64,000 bases of DNA from Asticcacaulis sp. Lineage in GTDB: Bacteria; Pseudomonadota; Alphaproteobacteria; Caulobacterales; Caulobacteraceae. The translations under genes and the position numbers were made by a program. Below are positions 34,356 through 45,990 of this stretch, in pieces. The stretch spans positions 1,922,001-1,986,000 of the forward strand of contig JANQAC010000001.1 in the NCBI GenBank assembly GCA_024707255.1, given 5' to 3'. The number at the start of each line of letters is the position of its first letter. Within the stretch, counting starts at the first letter, position 1. The notes under the pieces are model-generated. The model worked only from the letters and a program-made list of their open reading frames with translations, was not told the origin of the DNA and did no database searches.

Positions 34356-34456
34356 GCAGGCTCTACCATCGGGGGCAGGCCGCGGTCAGTAACCAGCCAT
34401 TAAGGTGAGCTTGAGATAACGGCAGTCTGTTTTAAAAACGGTCGAGTCGCATAAAA

Positions 34457-34798
34457 ATGAGCCGGTTCCATGTTGAGGAAAATCACTCTGCCGGTGGATA
34501 CGGTGCGCCGTTTGTTTACGGCCTCGTTTTGACCCTTGTCATCCTGGCCGCCTATTTCATGCCGCGCGCCGATTCCGATGTGGCTGTCCTTGTGTCGCCC
34601 TTCGCCGGTCGCTCGGCGGCAGGTAACGCTGTGGCGCGGGCTGACGGCCTGGTGGTCGATAGCGGTCGCTGGCCGTTCATTCTGCTGGCCCGTCCGGCGG
34701 CAACTCACGACGTCAATTTTTCCGCCCGGCTCTACAAGACCGGCGCGCTCATCGTCTTTAATCCGGGCGTCATGGCCGGTTGTTTCAAAAAGGGTTGA
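34457..34798 (+). CDS. hypothetical membrane-anchored protein before the MCP
   Basis: A 113-residue protein with one hydrophobic helix near residues 20-36 (VYGLVLTLVILAAYFMPRAD) and a periplasmic-looking remainder containing SDVAVLVSPFAGRSAAG. A single Cys lies near the C-terminus. I do not recognise a family. Its stop is 3 bases before the MCP ATG, so the two are probably co-transcribed, which suggests a role with that receptor. Confidence 0.65.
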   Translation: MSRFHVEENHSAGGYGAPFVYGLVLTLVILAAYFMPRADSDVAVLVSPFAGRSAAGNAVARADGLVVDSGRWPFILLARPAATHDVNFSARLYKTGALIVFNPGVMAGCFKKG

Positions 34799-34800
34799 AC

Positions 34801-36262
34801 ATGCAGGGGCTGTATGATCTGCGCCGCCGTTTCGGAACGTTTCTGATCGGCTTTATCTGGTTCAATGTCGCACTCATTACGGCGGCGACCTTGGGCCTGC
34901 ATCACGCCAACGGCATGGTCGCCACAGGCGGGGCGGTCATCCTGGCGGCCGGCGCGACCTTCTACTGGCTGCGTCATCGGGCCGGCGTCAATACGCGGGT
35001 CATCACCTCCATGGCGCTGGCCGGACTGATCTGCCTTCTGGTGTTCGCCTTCCAGGGGCATCCGTTCCAGATCGACATGCACATGTATTTCTTTGCCGCC
35101 CTGGCGCTGATTGCCGGCTGGTGCGAATGGCGGGCGCTGGTGGCTTTTGCCGGCGTAGTGGCGGTGCATCACCTGGCGCTGAATTTCATTCTTCCGGCGG
35201 CCGTTTTCCCCAGCGCCAGCAGCGAAATTTCACGAGTCTTGCTGCACGCCGTTGTGCTTGTCCTCCAGACCGGCGTGCTGATCTGGGTGGTGCGCAATCT
35301 CGAAATCCGTTTCCAGTCCACCGATGACGCCCTGGCCGCCGCCCAGGCCGCCGAGGAGGCTGCGCAAAATCTGACGCAACAACAGATTACCGCCCGCGAA
35401 CAGGAAGCGCGGGAACACGCCCGCCAGAATACACTGTCGGAAGCGTTTATTGCCCGTATGCAGACACGCATCCAGGGCCTGCGCAGCGATTCCGAACATC
35501 TGGCGAATACGGCAGACATCCTGTCCCAAGCTGTCCACGATACCACGCATGTTGCGCAATCGGTAGTGGAAGAGGCCCGTGCCACCTCGCACAGCGTCGA
35601 GACGGTCGCCTCCGGTGCCGAGGAGCTGGCGGCTTCGGTGCGTGAAATTCAGTCCCAGGTCCATCATTCCGCCGAAGTGGCGCAGGTTGCGGCGCGCGAA
35701 GCGGTCAGCACCCAGCAGAATGTGGCGCAACTGTCCCCTGGCGGCGCAGAAGATCGGCGACGTCATCGAGCTGATCCGTGCCATCGCCAGCCAGACCAAC
35801 CTGCTGGCGCTGAACGCCACGATTGAAGCTGCAAGGGCGGGCGAAGCGGGCAAGGGCTTTGCCGTTGTGGCCACCGAGGTCAAGACGCTGGCGGCACAGA
35901 CAGCGAAAGCGACCGATGAGATTGAGGCATCCGTCAGCGATATCCGCCATTCCACCGAGGTGACCGTTGAATCGATCTCCGCCATTCTGGGGACGATCAA
36001 CAGCATTTGCGATGCCACGGCATCTATCGCCAGTGCGGTGGAGCAGCAGGGCATGTCGACGCGCGATATCGCCGACAATACCCACCGGGCAGCCCGCGGC
36101 ACCTCGCGTGTCACGGAAAGCATAGAGACCGTCCACGCCACGGCCGACAAATCGGAAGCGGTATCGGCACAGCTCAAGACCATGTCCGACACCTTGCTGG
36201 CCGCTTCAGCGGACATGCGCAGCGAAATCGAGACCTTTTTCTCGGACGTAAAGGCGGCTTGA
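34801..36262 (+). pseudogene. methyl-accepting chemotaxis protein, one-base insertion
   Basis: A chemoreceptor with an N-terminal block of five to six membrane helices (about residues 10-170) and no visible periplasmic ligand domain or HAMP. A coiled-coil signalling domain follows. The hairpin tip, [26 protein letters not shown], is in a different frame from the N-terminal part. An extra C in the run at 35735-35738 (expected [17 protein letters not shown]) explains this; repaired length is 486. The signalling tip is perfectly conserved, so the receptor was intact until very recently or the base is an error. Confidence 0.88.
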
Positions 36263-36343
36263 TCAGCCGTCCTGTCGGACGTTCCAATCAAGTTTTTTTG
36301 AAGAGATACGCCGCATAAGCGACGGCACGCGCTTGCGCTTGTC

Positions 36344-36365
36344 AAAATTCGAAACCGAATTTTGG
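36344..36365. terminator. hairpin between convergent MCP and GST genes
   Basis: CAAAATTCG-AAAC-CGAATTTTG, a perfect 9-bp stem with a 4-base loop, lies between the two gene ends, 81 bases after the MCP and 4 before the GST stop. Likely a bidirectional terminator. Confidence 0.65.
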
Positions 36366-36369
36366 AGGG

Positions 36370-37059
36370 TTATTTCGCGCGATAATCGGCGATCACCTCG
36401 CCCACCGCGGCGATTTCGGCCTCGTGCGGGGCGTCGCGTTCGGTTTCGGCTATGCCAGCCTCGTACCAGTCTTTCATGGCGGGATGTTGCAGCATGAAAT
36501 CGACATACGCGCGCGCCTCCCTGCTGAGATCGAAGCCCACGCCATAGGTCTGGATACGGAAGACGACCGGCGCATAGAAGGCGTCCACCGCCGTAAAGGT
36601 GCTGCCGGCGATATACGGGCCGCCGAAATTCGTGAAGCCATAGCGCCAGATATCATCGATGCGCGCCAGGTCGCGGATCAGGGCTGGCGGTGTGTCGAAC
36701 ATCTTGACTCGGACGCCGACATTCATCGAGCACAGGCTGCGCAGGGCGCTGAAACCGGAATGCATTTCCGCGGCGGCGGAGCGGGCGAAGCTGCGCGCTT
36801 CTCGGCTGGCGGGCCAGACGCTGGGATGGTCTTCATAGACGTGTTCGGCAATCGCCAGGGAGTCCCAGATCGTCTGCTTGCCGTCGATCAGGGCCGGCAC
36901 CAGGGCGGTGGGAGAGAATGACTTGAAGGCGCTGTTGTCGGGCGTGAAATAATGCTGGTGCTCGATGAAGGGAATATCCAGCGCCTTCAGCAGCACCCAG
37001 GGGCGCAGCGACCACGACGAATAGTTCTTGTTGCCGATATGCAGTTCATATTGGGGCAT
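36370..37059 (-). CDS. glutathione S-transferase family protein
   Basis: A 229-residue GST. The N-terminal thioredoxin-like fold has NKNYSSWSLRPWVLLKALDI with the catalytic Ser-containing motif, VPALIDGKQTIWDSLAIAEH for the glutathione gamma-glutamyl site, and an all-helical C-terminal domain (TFTAVDAFYAPVVFR). It conjugates glutathione to electrophiles or acts as a stress protein; the substrate is unknown. No catalytic Cys or Tyr is apparent, so the Ser-type mechanism is the guess. Confidence 0.88.
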   Translation of the reverse strand: MPQYELHIGNKNYSSWSLRPWVLLKALDIPFIEHQHYFTPDNSAFKSFSPTALVPALIDGKQTIWDSLAIAEHVYEDHPSVWPASREARSFARSAAAEMHSGFSALRSLCSMNVGVRVKMFDTPPALIRDLARIDDIWRYGFTNFGGPYIAGSTFTAVDAFYAPVVFRIQTYGVGFDLSREARAYVDFMLQHPAMKDWYEAGIAETERDAPHEAEIAAVGEVIADYRAK

Positions 37060-37297
37060 GGGTTGTTCTTTCCAAAAGCGCTAAACAATGCGCGGAAAGT
37101 GACGAAAGCGGCATAAATTTGCCAGAGGGTTTTCCTGCCAAATGACATCGATTTTTGGCCAAAAGTTTTTCGCTCAAAGGCCGCTAGGCTCGCCGCATCA
37201 GCGGCGGCGTGCAGTCGCACGCTTCCGGCTCTGGTGAGGCAGGCTCATCAGAGCCCGGTTATACAAAAGATTAACGGATGCAGGCGATGATGCCGGC

Positions 37298-38606
37298 ATG
37301 GTCAGTTCCCTAGCCCGTGCCGATTCCCCTGCCGAAACCGATGATTTCGCGGCGGGCGAAGGCATTGAGGGGGCGCAAGCCTCCGAACTGGACCAGATTT
37401 TCGACGATATCATCGCCGAGGCGCCGCCGCCGAAAAACCAGGCACGGCATGTCCTCTTGAAGCGCCTGGCCGATGTCGTCTGCCTGCCCGAAAGCCGGAT
37501 CAATGCCTTTGAACGCGCCGTCACCGCCGATCTGCTGGTCGAGATGCTGCGGGAATCGGCCCTGCATGATCGGATACGGGTCGCCAAACGCGTCAGCATA
37601 TTGGGCGAAATCCCCAATTCGCTCACCCGGATGCTGATCACTGACGACGCCGAGGTGGCGCGCGCGCTGATCGAGGATTGCAGAATCCCTGAGTGACGCC
37701 GATCTGTACTACTGCGCCAAATTCGGAAATCACCATCATCATATGCTTCTGGCCACGCGCAAGGAACTGTCGAGTATCCTATGCGAATACCTGGTCGATA
37801 CCGAAAACATGCCGGTGATCGAGACCCTGCTGAAAAACCAGCGGGCGCGTCTGTCGCAGCCGGCGCTGGAAGCGACGGTGGCCATGAGCCAGACCCATCC
37901 GCAGCTTATTCCGCTGATCATGAAGCGCAGCGAACTGCGGCCGTCATCGGCCTATGTGCTGTTCTGGTGGGCGGAGGCGGACTGCCGGCGTCTGATCCTG
38001 ACCCGGTTCGGCGTCAACCGCGAAATCATGCAGGACATGGCCTCGGATGTCTTCGCCATGATGGCCGCCGAGAAATGGCAGGATCCGCTGGCGCGCAAGG
38101 CGCTGCAATTCATCGAGCGCCGCCAGCGTAACCGTGAGGCGCTGGAGAAAAGCCCGTACACCTCGCTGGAAGCCGCCATTGCCGAGGCCGCGCGCCAGGG
38201 CATGACGCGCCATATGGCCGAGGAAATCTCGTATATGTCGGGCATCAAGCCGGCCACTGGCGCCAAGCTGATGCGCGACCGCGGCGGAGAAGGGCTGGCC
38301 GTGCTGTGTAAGGCGACCGGCCTGTCGAAAAAGGCGCTCAAGGCCTTGTGGAAGGCGTTGCGCCGGCCCCTGCGCACGCCGGAGGGGCTTATGCACCCGC
38401 ACCTGGCAGAGGTGCTGATCACTTATGATATCCTGGCGGTTGATCGCGCCCAGACCGTGCTGCGTTACTGGAACTGGTCTCTGTCCTCGGCCCTGACCCA
38501 TGTCATGCTGCGGGCGATTTCCAACGGCGAGGATGTCGATCTTGACTCGCTGAGCGTGCCGCAACGCGCGGCTATGCTGGCCTTTGCCCAAGATTTAAAA
38601 AGCTAA
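37298..38606 (+). pseudogene. DUF2336 protein, one-base insertion
   Basis: A DUF2336 protein characteristic of Caulobacterales and Rhizobiales. The first part (to about 37690) has the acidic leader, LKRLADVVCLPESRINAFER and LGEIPNSLTRMLITDDAEV. The second part, in another frame, begins SLSDADLYYCAKFGNHHHH and runs through LLATRKELSSILCEYLV to the C-terminus. One extra base at about 37682 joins them; the repaired length of 435 residues is normal. The family is a HEAT-like helical repeat protein of unknown function, often linked to surface or chemotaxis regulation. Confidence 0.8.
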
Positions 38607-38794
38607 GCGGCGGCGCATTCCGGATATAGACGCAGTCAGTGATTCGCCTAAACAGGTCTGAACTGTCTTTAATTGGCGTATATCAAGTAATTCATCACTC
38701 ACATCTGTGGTCTGTGCGTTTTTTTTGACGATAAGGCTTGAATATTGCAGTGTGCTGTCATAGGTAAAGTCCACAAAGTGCAAAGGACAATATA

Positions 38795-39226
38795 ATGGAA
38801 AGCAAGACGGACACCCTGGACATGACGGCGGATATCGTTTCTGCCTTTGTCGGTAATAATTCCGTGCCGGCCAGCGAACTGCCTTCGCTGATCCAAAGCG
38901 TTTATGCTGCGCTCAACTCAATTTCTTCCGGCGAAGAAACCAAGGTCGAAGCCCCCAAGGAGCCGGCTGTTTCGGTCAAGAAGTCAATTTCTTCCGATTT
39001 TATTGTCTGTCTCGAAGATGGCCGCAAGTTCAAGTCGCTGAAGCGCCACCTGCGTACCAAGTACGGTATGAGCCCGGAAGACTACCGCGCCAAGTGGAAC
39101 CTGCCCAAGGATTATCCAATGGTCGCCCCGAACTATGCCAAGGCGCGTTCGGACCTGGCCAAGCAGATGGGCCTGGGCCAGGGTGGCCGCCAGGTCACCC
39201 GCAAGGGCCGCGCCAGCAAGGCATAG
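38795..39226 (+). CDS. MucR/Ros family transcriptional regulator
   Basis: A 143-residue DNA-binding protein of the MucR/Ros family, which in alphaproteobacteria represses motility, exopolysaccharide and cell-cycle genes by coating AT-rich promoters. The divergent zinc-finger region is FIVCLEDGRKFKSLKRHL, in which the second Cys is replaced by Asp, as is common in MucR proteins, followed by YGMSPEDYRAKW. The N-terminal acidic part (residues 1-60) would oligomerise. AAAGGA precedes the ATG and an efficient terminator follows. The adjacent intergenic DNA may be autoregulatory. Confidence 0.93.
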   Translation: MESKTDTLDMTADIVSAFVGNNSVPASELPSLIQSVYAALNSISSGEETKVEAPKEPAVSVKKSISSDFIVCLEDGRKFKSLKRHLRTKYGMSPEDYRAKWNLPKDYPMVAPNYAKARSDLAKQMGLGQGGRQVTRKGRASKA

Positions 39227-39252
39227 GCTTGCGCCTCACTCAGACTTCCAAA

Positions 39253-39285
39253 GGCCCCGGTTGCATAAGCCGGGGTCTTTTTTAT
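39253..39285 (+). terminator. Rho-independent terminator of mucR
   Basis: CCCCGG / CCGGGG stem with loop TTGCATAAG, followed by TCTTTTTTATTT. It lies 27 bases after the mucR stop and is well formed. Confidence 0.9.
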
Positions 39286-39341
39286 TTCAGGATCACCATA
39301 CGGATCGCATTTTTATACATAGTGGCGGGACTATATTCCTG

Positions 39342-39365
39342 TGGCCAATATGACTCAATTGGCCA
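39342..39365. promoter_or_regulatory. inverted repeat TGGCCAAT-N8-ATTGGCCA
   Basis: Two perfect 8-base arms around ATGACTCA, 302 bases upstream of the PAS gene. It could be an operator or a small hairpin in an RNA; there is no T-run after it. Confidence 0.4.
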
Positions 39366-39666
39366 GAGTTTGAAGCAGGGGCAGCCTCGCAAAAGGTACG
39401 TATGCCTTGGCTGAGGCATGTTAATCCCCATGAAACAGCGGATTAGCGCGTTCTGGATAAAGTCTGCGTTAACCCTTTTTTGCTTGCCAAGGATTCACCA
39501 GTTAAGAGAAGGTGAATTTGGGTGATTCGCGGGTATGGACTGTTCTATACAGACTTGATTCAAGTGTTCGCGTCTTGTTCCATTTTGTAGGTGTGTATGC
39601 GAAGACCTTATCCTTGGTTTTTCCAGTGGAACGGGGTTTAGCGAAGGGGCAGACAAACTTTTACTT

Positions 39667-40173
39667 ATGGCTGGTTTAGCTTCGGATATGTTGGCGGCCC
39701 TGCGCTCGCACGAAGATGTCTTTCGTTACTGGAAGAGTCTGCGCCGGTGCGGCAGGCTGCCCTCGCGGCAAGACCTCGATCCGGTGGCGATCAAGCGCCG
39801 CCTGCCGACCATCAGCCTGATCGACGTGCTGTCCCCCAATCCTGAAAACAATCCCGAAGTCTTCCGCCAGCGCCTGGCCGGCACCGAGCTTTTTGCGGCC
39901 TATGGCGAGGAAATTACCGGCAAGCGGCTTGACAGCATCTATACCGAGCCGGAGGCGCAATACTGGGCCGAACACCTCACCTTCGTTGTCGAGACCGGCA
40001 AACCGAACGTCGGCCTCCATTCCATGGCCTGGCGCGGCGCCAAGGGCCTCAGCCTGTTCTGGTTGCGTCTGCCCCTGGCGTCCGATGGCGTCAATGTCGA
40101 CATGATCCTGGGCCATGATGCCCTGATCGGCAAGGTCGATCTGGTGCAGTCGGGCATAAGGTCCGCTTCGTAA
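39667..40173 (+). CDS. PAS_5 family sensory protein
   Basis: A 168-residue single-domain PAS_5 protein. The family marks are VFRYWKSLRRCGRLPSRQDLDP, LPTISLIDVL, FRQRLAGTELFAAYG and EITGKRLDSIY. PAS_5 proteins are small stand-alone sensors frequent in Caulobacter relatives, usually thought to bind a ligand and act on a partner kinase or regulator. No partner is adjacent. Confidence 0.88.
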   Translation: MAGLASDMLAALRSHEDVFRYWKSLRRCGRLPSRQDLDPVAIKRRLPTISLIDVLSPNPENNPEVFRQRLAGTELFAAYGEEITGKRLDSIYTEPEAQYWAEHLTFVVETGKPNVGLHSMAWRGAKGLSLFWLRLPLASDGVNVDMILGHDALIGKVDLVQSGIRSAS

Positions 40174-40408
40174 GCCTGCTCGGCGGGCACAGATCCTGCC
40201 GGAAACGGCCGACGGGCCGTGCTTCGTCCCTTTATTCCTGGACGTTTAAATCGTCTATGCCCGTTTTTGTGAAGATAGGTGGCGCATGCAACCTAAGATA
40301 ATTTTAAATAAAAATAACTCGATTAACACGCATTAAAAAGGAAATTATACCTATTCACATTTTTGGATAGGAAAGTTATCCTCTCCCCTTGGGGCGCGCC
40401 TATGATTT

Positions 40409-40429
40409 TACCGTGGGTTACACACGGTA
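40409..40429. promoter_or_regulatory. inverted repeat TACCGTG-N7-CACGGTA before the DnaA-like gene
   Basis: Perfect 7-base arms around GGTTACA, ending 20 bases before the start at 40450, so it would overlap the promoter or leader. A dimeric regulator site is likely; the regulator is unknown. Confidence 0.45.
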
Positions 40430-40449
40430 CACAGGCGATGGGAGTTCAG

Positions 40450-40872
40450 ATGATAAAGGCACAAAATACAGCAGATAATTTTATGCGCGACAGCCGGTCG
40501 CAGGGGCGCGGCGATGGCTTGCGGCGCGACGTGGCGCGCGCCCTGTTTGTCATGGATCTGGTGGCGCTGGCGACGGGCGTTCCCGCGGAGCAAATTCGCA
40601 GCGCGACCCGTGGCCAGGCCCGTGCGGCGCGGGCGCGGCAGGTGGCCATGTACCTCGCCTATGTCAGTTTTGAATGGCCGCTGGCGCGTATCGGCGCGGC
40701 TTTCGGCCGGGATCGCACCACGGCCGGTTATGCCTGCCGCCTGGTGGAGGATCTGCGTGACGACCGGGCTTTCGATATTCGGCTGGAGCATCTGGAAAAA
40801 TGCCTGAAAAGCGCGCCGGACCCGTTCGATGTCAAGCTGCTCAGCACCAACCTGATGGAAATGGTGGCGTAA
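40450..40872 (+). CDS. DnaA domain IV-like protein (helix-turn-helix, no AAA+ domain)
   Basis: A 140-residue protein that contains only the DNA-binding domain of the replication initiator DnaA. After a 50-residue basic leader comes ARQVAMYLAYVSFEWPLARI followed by GAAFGRDRTTAGYACRLVED, matching the DnaA signature (helix, basic loop, GGRDHTTV-type motif). It lacks the ATPase. Relatives occur in many alphaproteobacteria and may compete with DnaA or regulate transcription. The ATG at 40450 follows GGGAG; a longer reading exists from 40363. Confidence 0.75.
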   Translation: MIKAQNTADNFMRDSRSQGRGDGLRRDVARALFVMDLVALATGVPAEQIRSATRGQARAARARQVAMYLAYVSFEWPLARIGAAFGRDRTTAGYACRLVEDLRDDRAFDIRLEHLEKCLKSAPDPFDVKLLSTNLMEMVA

Positions 40873-40899
40873 AGGAAAGGTGCCGAGAAAGGTTACGGC

Positions 40900-41310
40900 T
40901 CAGGCCGTCGCCCTTTTCAGGCGCTCGACCATCGACATCAGGCCGTTGGTGCGCTGGGAGGACAGCGCTTCGTTCAGGCCCAGTTTCGCCAGCGTATCGC
41001 GGATGGAGAAATCCTGGATTTCGCTGTAGGGCAGGCCGTCGAGCAGGCGGATCAGCACGGCGATCAGGCCCTTGACGATAAAAGCGTCGGACTCGCCGCG
41101 AAAGCGTAAAATACCTTCCGGGCCTTTATCCATCACCAGCCAGACCTGCGAGGCGCAGCCCAGCACCTTGGAGGCGTCGGTCTTTTCTTCCGGTTTCAGC
41201 GGCGCCAGGTCCTTGCCGAGATCGATGATGTAGCGGTAACGCTCCTCCCAGTCATCGAACAGCTCGAACTCGTCGAGCAGATCATTCAGGCGGGTTTGGA
41301 ATTCGGACAT
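40900..41310 (-). CDS. sufE: SufE family cysteine desulfurase activator
   Basis: A 136-residue protein that accepts persulfide sulfur from a cysteine desulfurase (SufS/CsdA) for Fe-S assembly. The active-site Cys52 is in KVLGCASQVWLVMDK and the acidic start FQTRLNDLLDEFELFDDWEE is typical. It is not beside other suf genes here. Confidence 0.92.
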   Translation of the reverse strand: MSEFQTRLNDLLDEFELFDDWEERYRYIIDLGKDLAPLKPEEKTDASKVLGCASQVWLVMDKGPEGILRFRGESDAFIVKGLIAVLIRLLDGLPYSEIQDFSIRDTLAKLGLNEALSSQRTNGLMSMVERLKRATA

Positions 41311-41372
41311 AAGGGCGCTCTTGATGGACTTTCGTCTATATGTCGGTTTACAGCGCGGGGTTCAAGCGCGGA

Positions 41373-42281
<909 letters not shown>

Positions 42282-42296
42282 TTATAACAGCATCCC

Positions 42297-42313
42297 GATT
42301 ATAGCGGCTAATC
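42297..42313. promoter_or_regulatory. LysR-type dyad GATTATAGCGGCTAATC
   Basis: GATTA-N7-TAATC is a 17-base dyad, contains the T-N11-A pattern of LysR sites, and lies between the divergent LysR and reductase genes, 24 bases from the former and 66 from the latter. Confidence 0.55.
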
Positions 42314-42349
42314 GAACTGATCCCAAGGGTTTAAACTCCGTGCCGATGA

Positions 42350-43231
<882 letters not shown>

Positions 43232-43258
43232 GCGCACAGCAATAAACGGAGGCTACGC

Positions 43259-44407
<1,149 letters not shown>

Positions 44408-44422
44408 AAACGGAGCAACGAT

Positions 44423-44905
44423 ATGACCCTGCTCAGAATAAGCCTCCTGGTCTGCGCCTTTTTGGTGGCGGCCCCTGCCAGCGCCAGCGCGCAAACGGTG
44501 ACGCCCGGCCGGTATGGGCCGCCAATTCCCGTGAGCGAAGCGCAGGGGATTATCAATCGGGGCATGGCAGCCAGCGCCGCTAAAGGACTCACCATGGCGT
44601 TCGCCGTGGTCGAACCATCCGGCGAACTTGTCGCCTTCGCCCGCATGACAGATGCACCCTATGCGTCGACGCAACTCGCCCAGCAAAAGGCGCGAGCTTC
44701 CGCTCGGCTTCGGCTTCCGACCGCAGAACTCGAAACGCGGGTTCAGACGGGCCGCATGGTCCTTCTGTCGTCCGACGAGGTCCTCGCGGTTGGGGGCGGC
44801 GTGCCGATTGTTGTGGACGGCCGGGTGGTGGGCGCCTTGGGCGTATCGGGCGGGACCGCAGCTCAGGACGCTGAAATCGCCGTGGCCACCCTCTCCCCGC
44901 GATGA
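44423..44905 (+). CDS. exported GlcG/HbpS-like heme-binding family protein
   Basis: A 160-residue GlcG/HbpS/DUF336 protein with a signal peptide (MTLLRISLLVCAFLVAAPAS, cut near ASAQ). The core has LTMAFAVVEPSGELVAFARM and QLAQQKARASAR, then GGGVPIVVDGRVVGALGVSG. HbpS in Streptomyces binds heme and senses redox; GlcG accompanies glycolate genes. Last of the probable LysR-controlled reductase unit. Confidence 0.85.
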   Translation: MTLLRISLLVCAFLVAAPASASAQTVTPGRYGPPIPVSEAQGIINRGMAASAAKGLTMAFAVVEPSGELVAFARMTDAPYASTQLAQQKARASARLRLPTAELETRVQTGRMVLLSSDEVLAVGGGVPIVVDGRVVGALGVSGGTAAQDAEIAVATLSPR

Positions 44906-44964
44906 GGGGCCCTCGGGTTGCATAATGGTCTCATTGTTCTTTGCGAGACGGGCTTGCCAGGTGG

Positions 44965-45743
44965 CTAAACCGCCTTCAGCCGGACAATCGCTTTCAGTGC
45001 CTCGCCCTTGCGCGACACGACGCCGAAGGCGCCGCCCATGGCCTCGGCATTGAGCCGGACCACGGCCCAGCCCAGGCCCGCGCCCTCGTGGCGCCGGTTC
45101 TCGGCGTTCTCGCCCTGCTCGAAGGGCTTCATCAGCCGCTCGACCTCGCCCTGGTCGGGGGCATCGCCACGATTGAAGACGGTCAGGATGACATGGCCGT
45201 CCGCCTGCCGGGCATTGATTTCGACGATCTCACCGGCCGGGCTGAATTCGATGGCGTTGCGCAGAAGATGATCGAGGCAAGAGGCCAGCCCGCGCGGGTC
45301 CAGCCAGGCGTGCAGGTCCTCATCAACGATACGGTTGTAAAGCGTGACACTGCCCGCCGTGGCCTGAGAGCGAAGCTTGGCGATGGCTTCCTCGATGATC
45401 GGCAGAACCGGCTCGTTCATCGGCGCCAGTCCGCCGCCGCCTTCGAGGCGCACGATATCGAGCACATTATTGAACAGGTTCAGGAGTTTCTTGCCGCTGT
45501 CACGGATAATGCCGGCATATTCGACATATTGCGGCGAACCCAGGGGCCGTAGAGTTCCTGGTTCAGGATGTCGGAAAAGCCGATAATGCTGTTGAGCGGG
45601 GTGCGCAGTTCGTGGCTGACCATGCGCAGGAAGGCGCGCTTGCCAAAGTCCCGGCCAGATTCTTTCGCAGCGTCTTCCGCCGCCGCGTCGCGGGCGGCTT
45701 CCAGGGGCCAGTTTGGCGCTTCGGCCGGCTGCGGGACAGACAT
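44965..45743 (-). pseudogene. soluble sensor histidine kinase, one-base deletion
   Basis: A compact histidine kinase without membrane or PAS segments. The H-box MVSHELRTPLNSIIGFSDIL carries the phospho-acceptor His44. The ATPase domain follows with HLLRNAIEFSPAGEIVEINA (N-box) and GAGLGWAVVRLNAEAMGG (G box). The frame breaks after ELYGP: a missing C (G on the plus strand, run at 45543-45546) would give ELYGPLGSPQYVEY. Repaired length is about 259 residues. It is divergent from divJ, and this pairing suggests a link to the DivK/PleD pathway by context only. Confidence 0.85.
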
Positions 45744-45861
45744 ACAACACCCTGAAGGCGGCGCGGTGGTCAGGACGCGCGGCACAAAATCCCAATTTAG
45801 GCAGGGGGTATTAAACATCGGTTACCCCGGCCCGTGCCATAGTTAAAAAGACCCGGTTTTG

Positions 45862-45920
45862 TAATGTGAGACGCCTGGAATCTCCCGCTGTGAGGGATAT
45901 CCGTGGGCAATGTCACATTT
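45862..45920. other. possible structured leader before divJ
   Basis: ATGTGA (45864-45869) and TCACAT (45913-45918) pair at the base. Inside, a GACGCC side and a GGGCA side and a CTCCC / GGGAT stem give a nested hairpin. It lies about 70 bases before the divJ start. Whether it is an RNA element, an operator or chance cannot be settled by eye. Confidence 0.3.
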
Positions 45921-45990
45921 CTGGCTAAAATTCAGATGTTTATTATATAGGCCGGGATGTTTTTGTTCGTCTTTAGGGAAATACGCAGGC

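Larger units (their letters stand above)
39227..39666. other. intergenic region after mucR with terminator and inverted repeat
   Basis: About 440 bases. After the terminator (39253-39285) lies a 24-base inverted repeat (39342-39365), then about 270 bases of moderate AT content with no gene that I can see. It probably holds the promoter of the PAS gene. Confidence 0.45.

Noticed and set aside
40174..40449. Possible replication origin beside the DnaA-like gene
   Set aside because: The stretch is AT-rich but I find no TTATCCACA-type boxes, and the gene lacks the ATPase.
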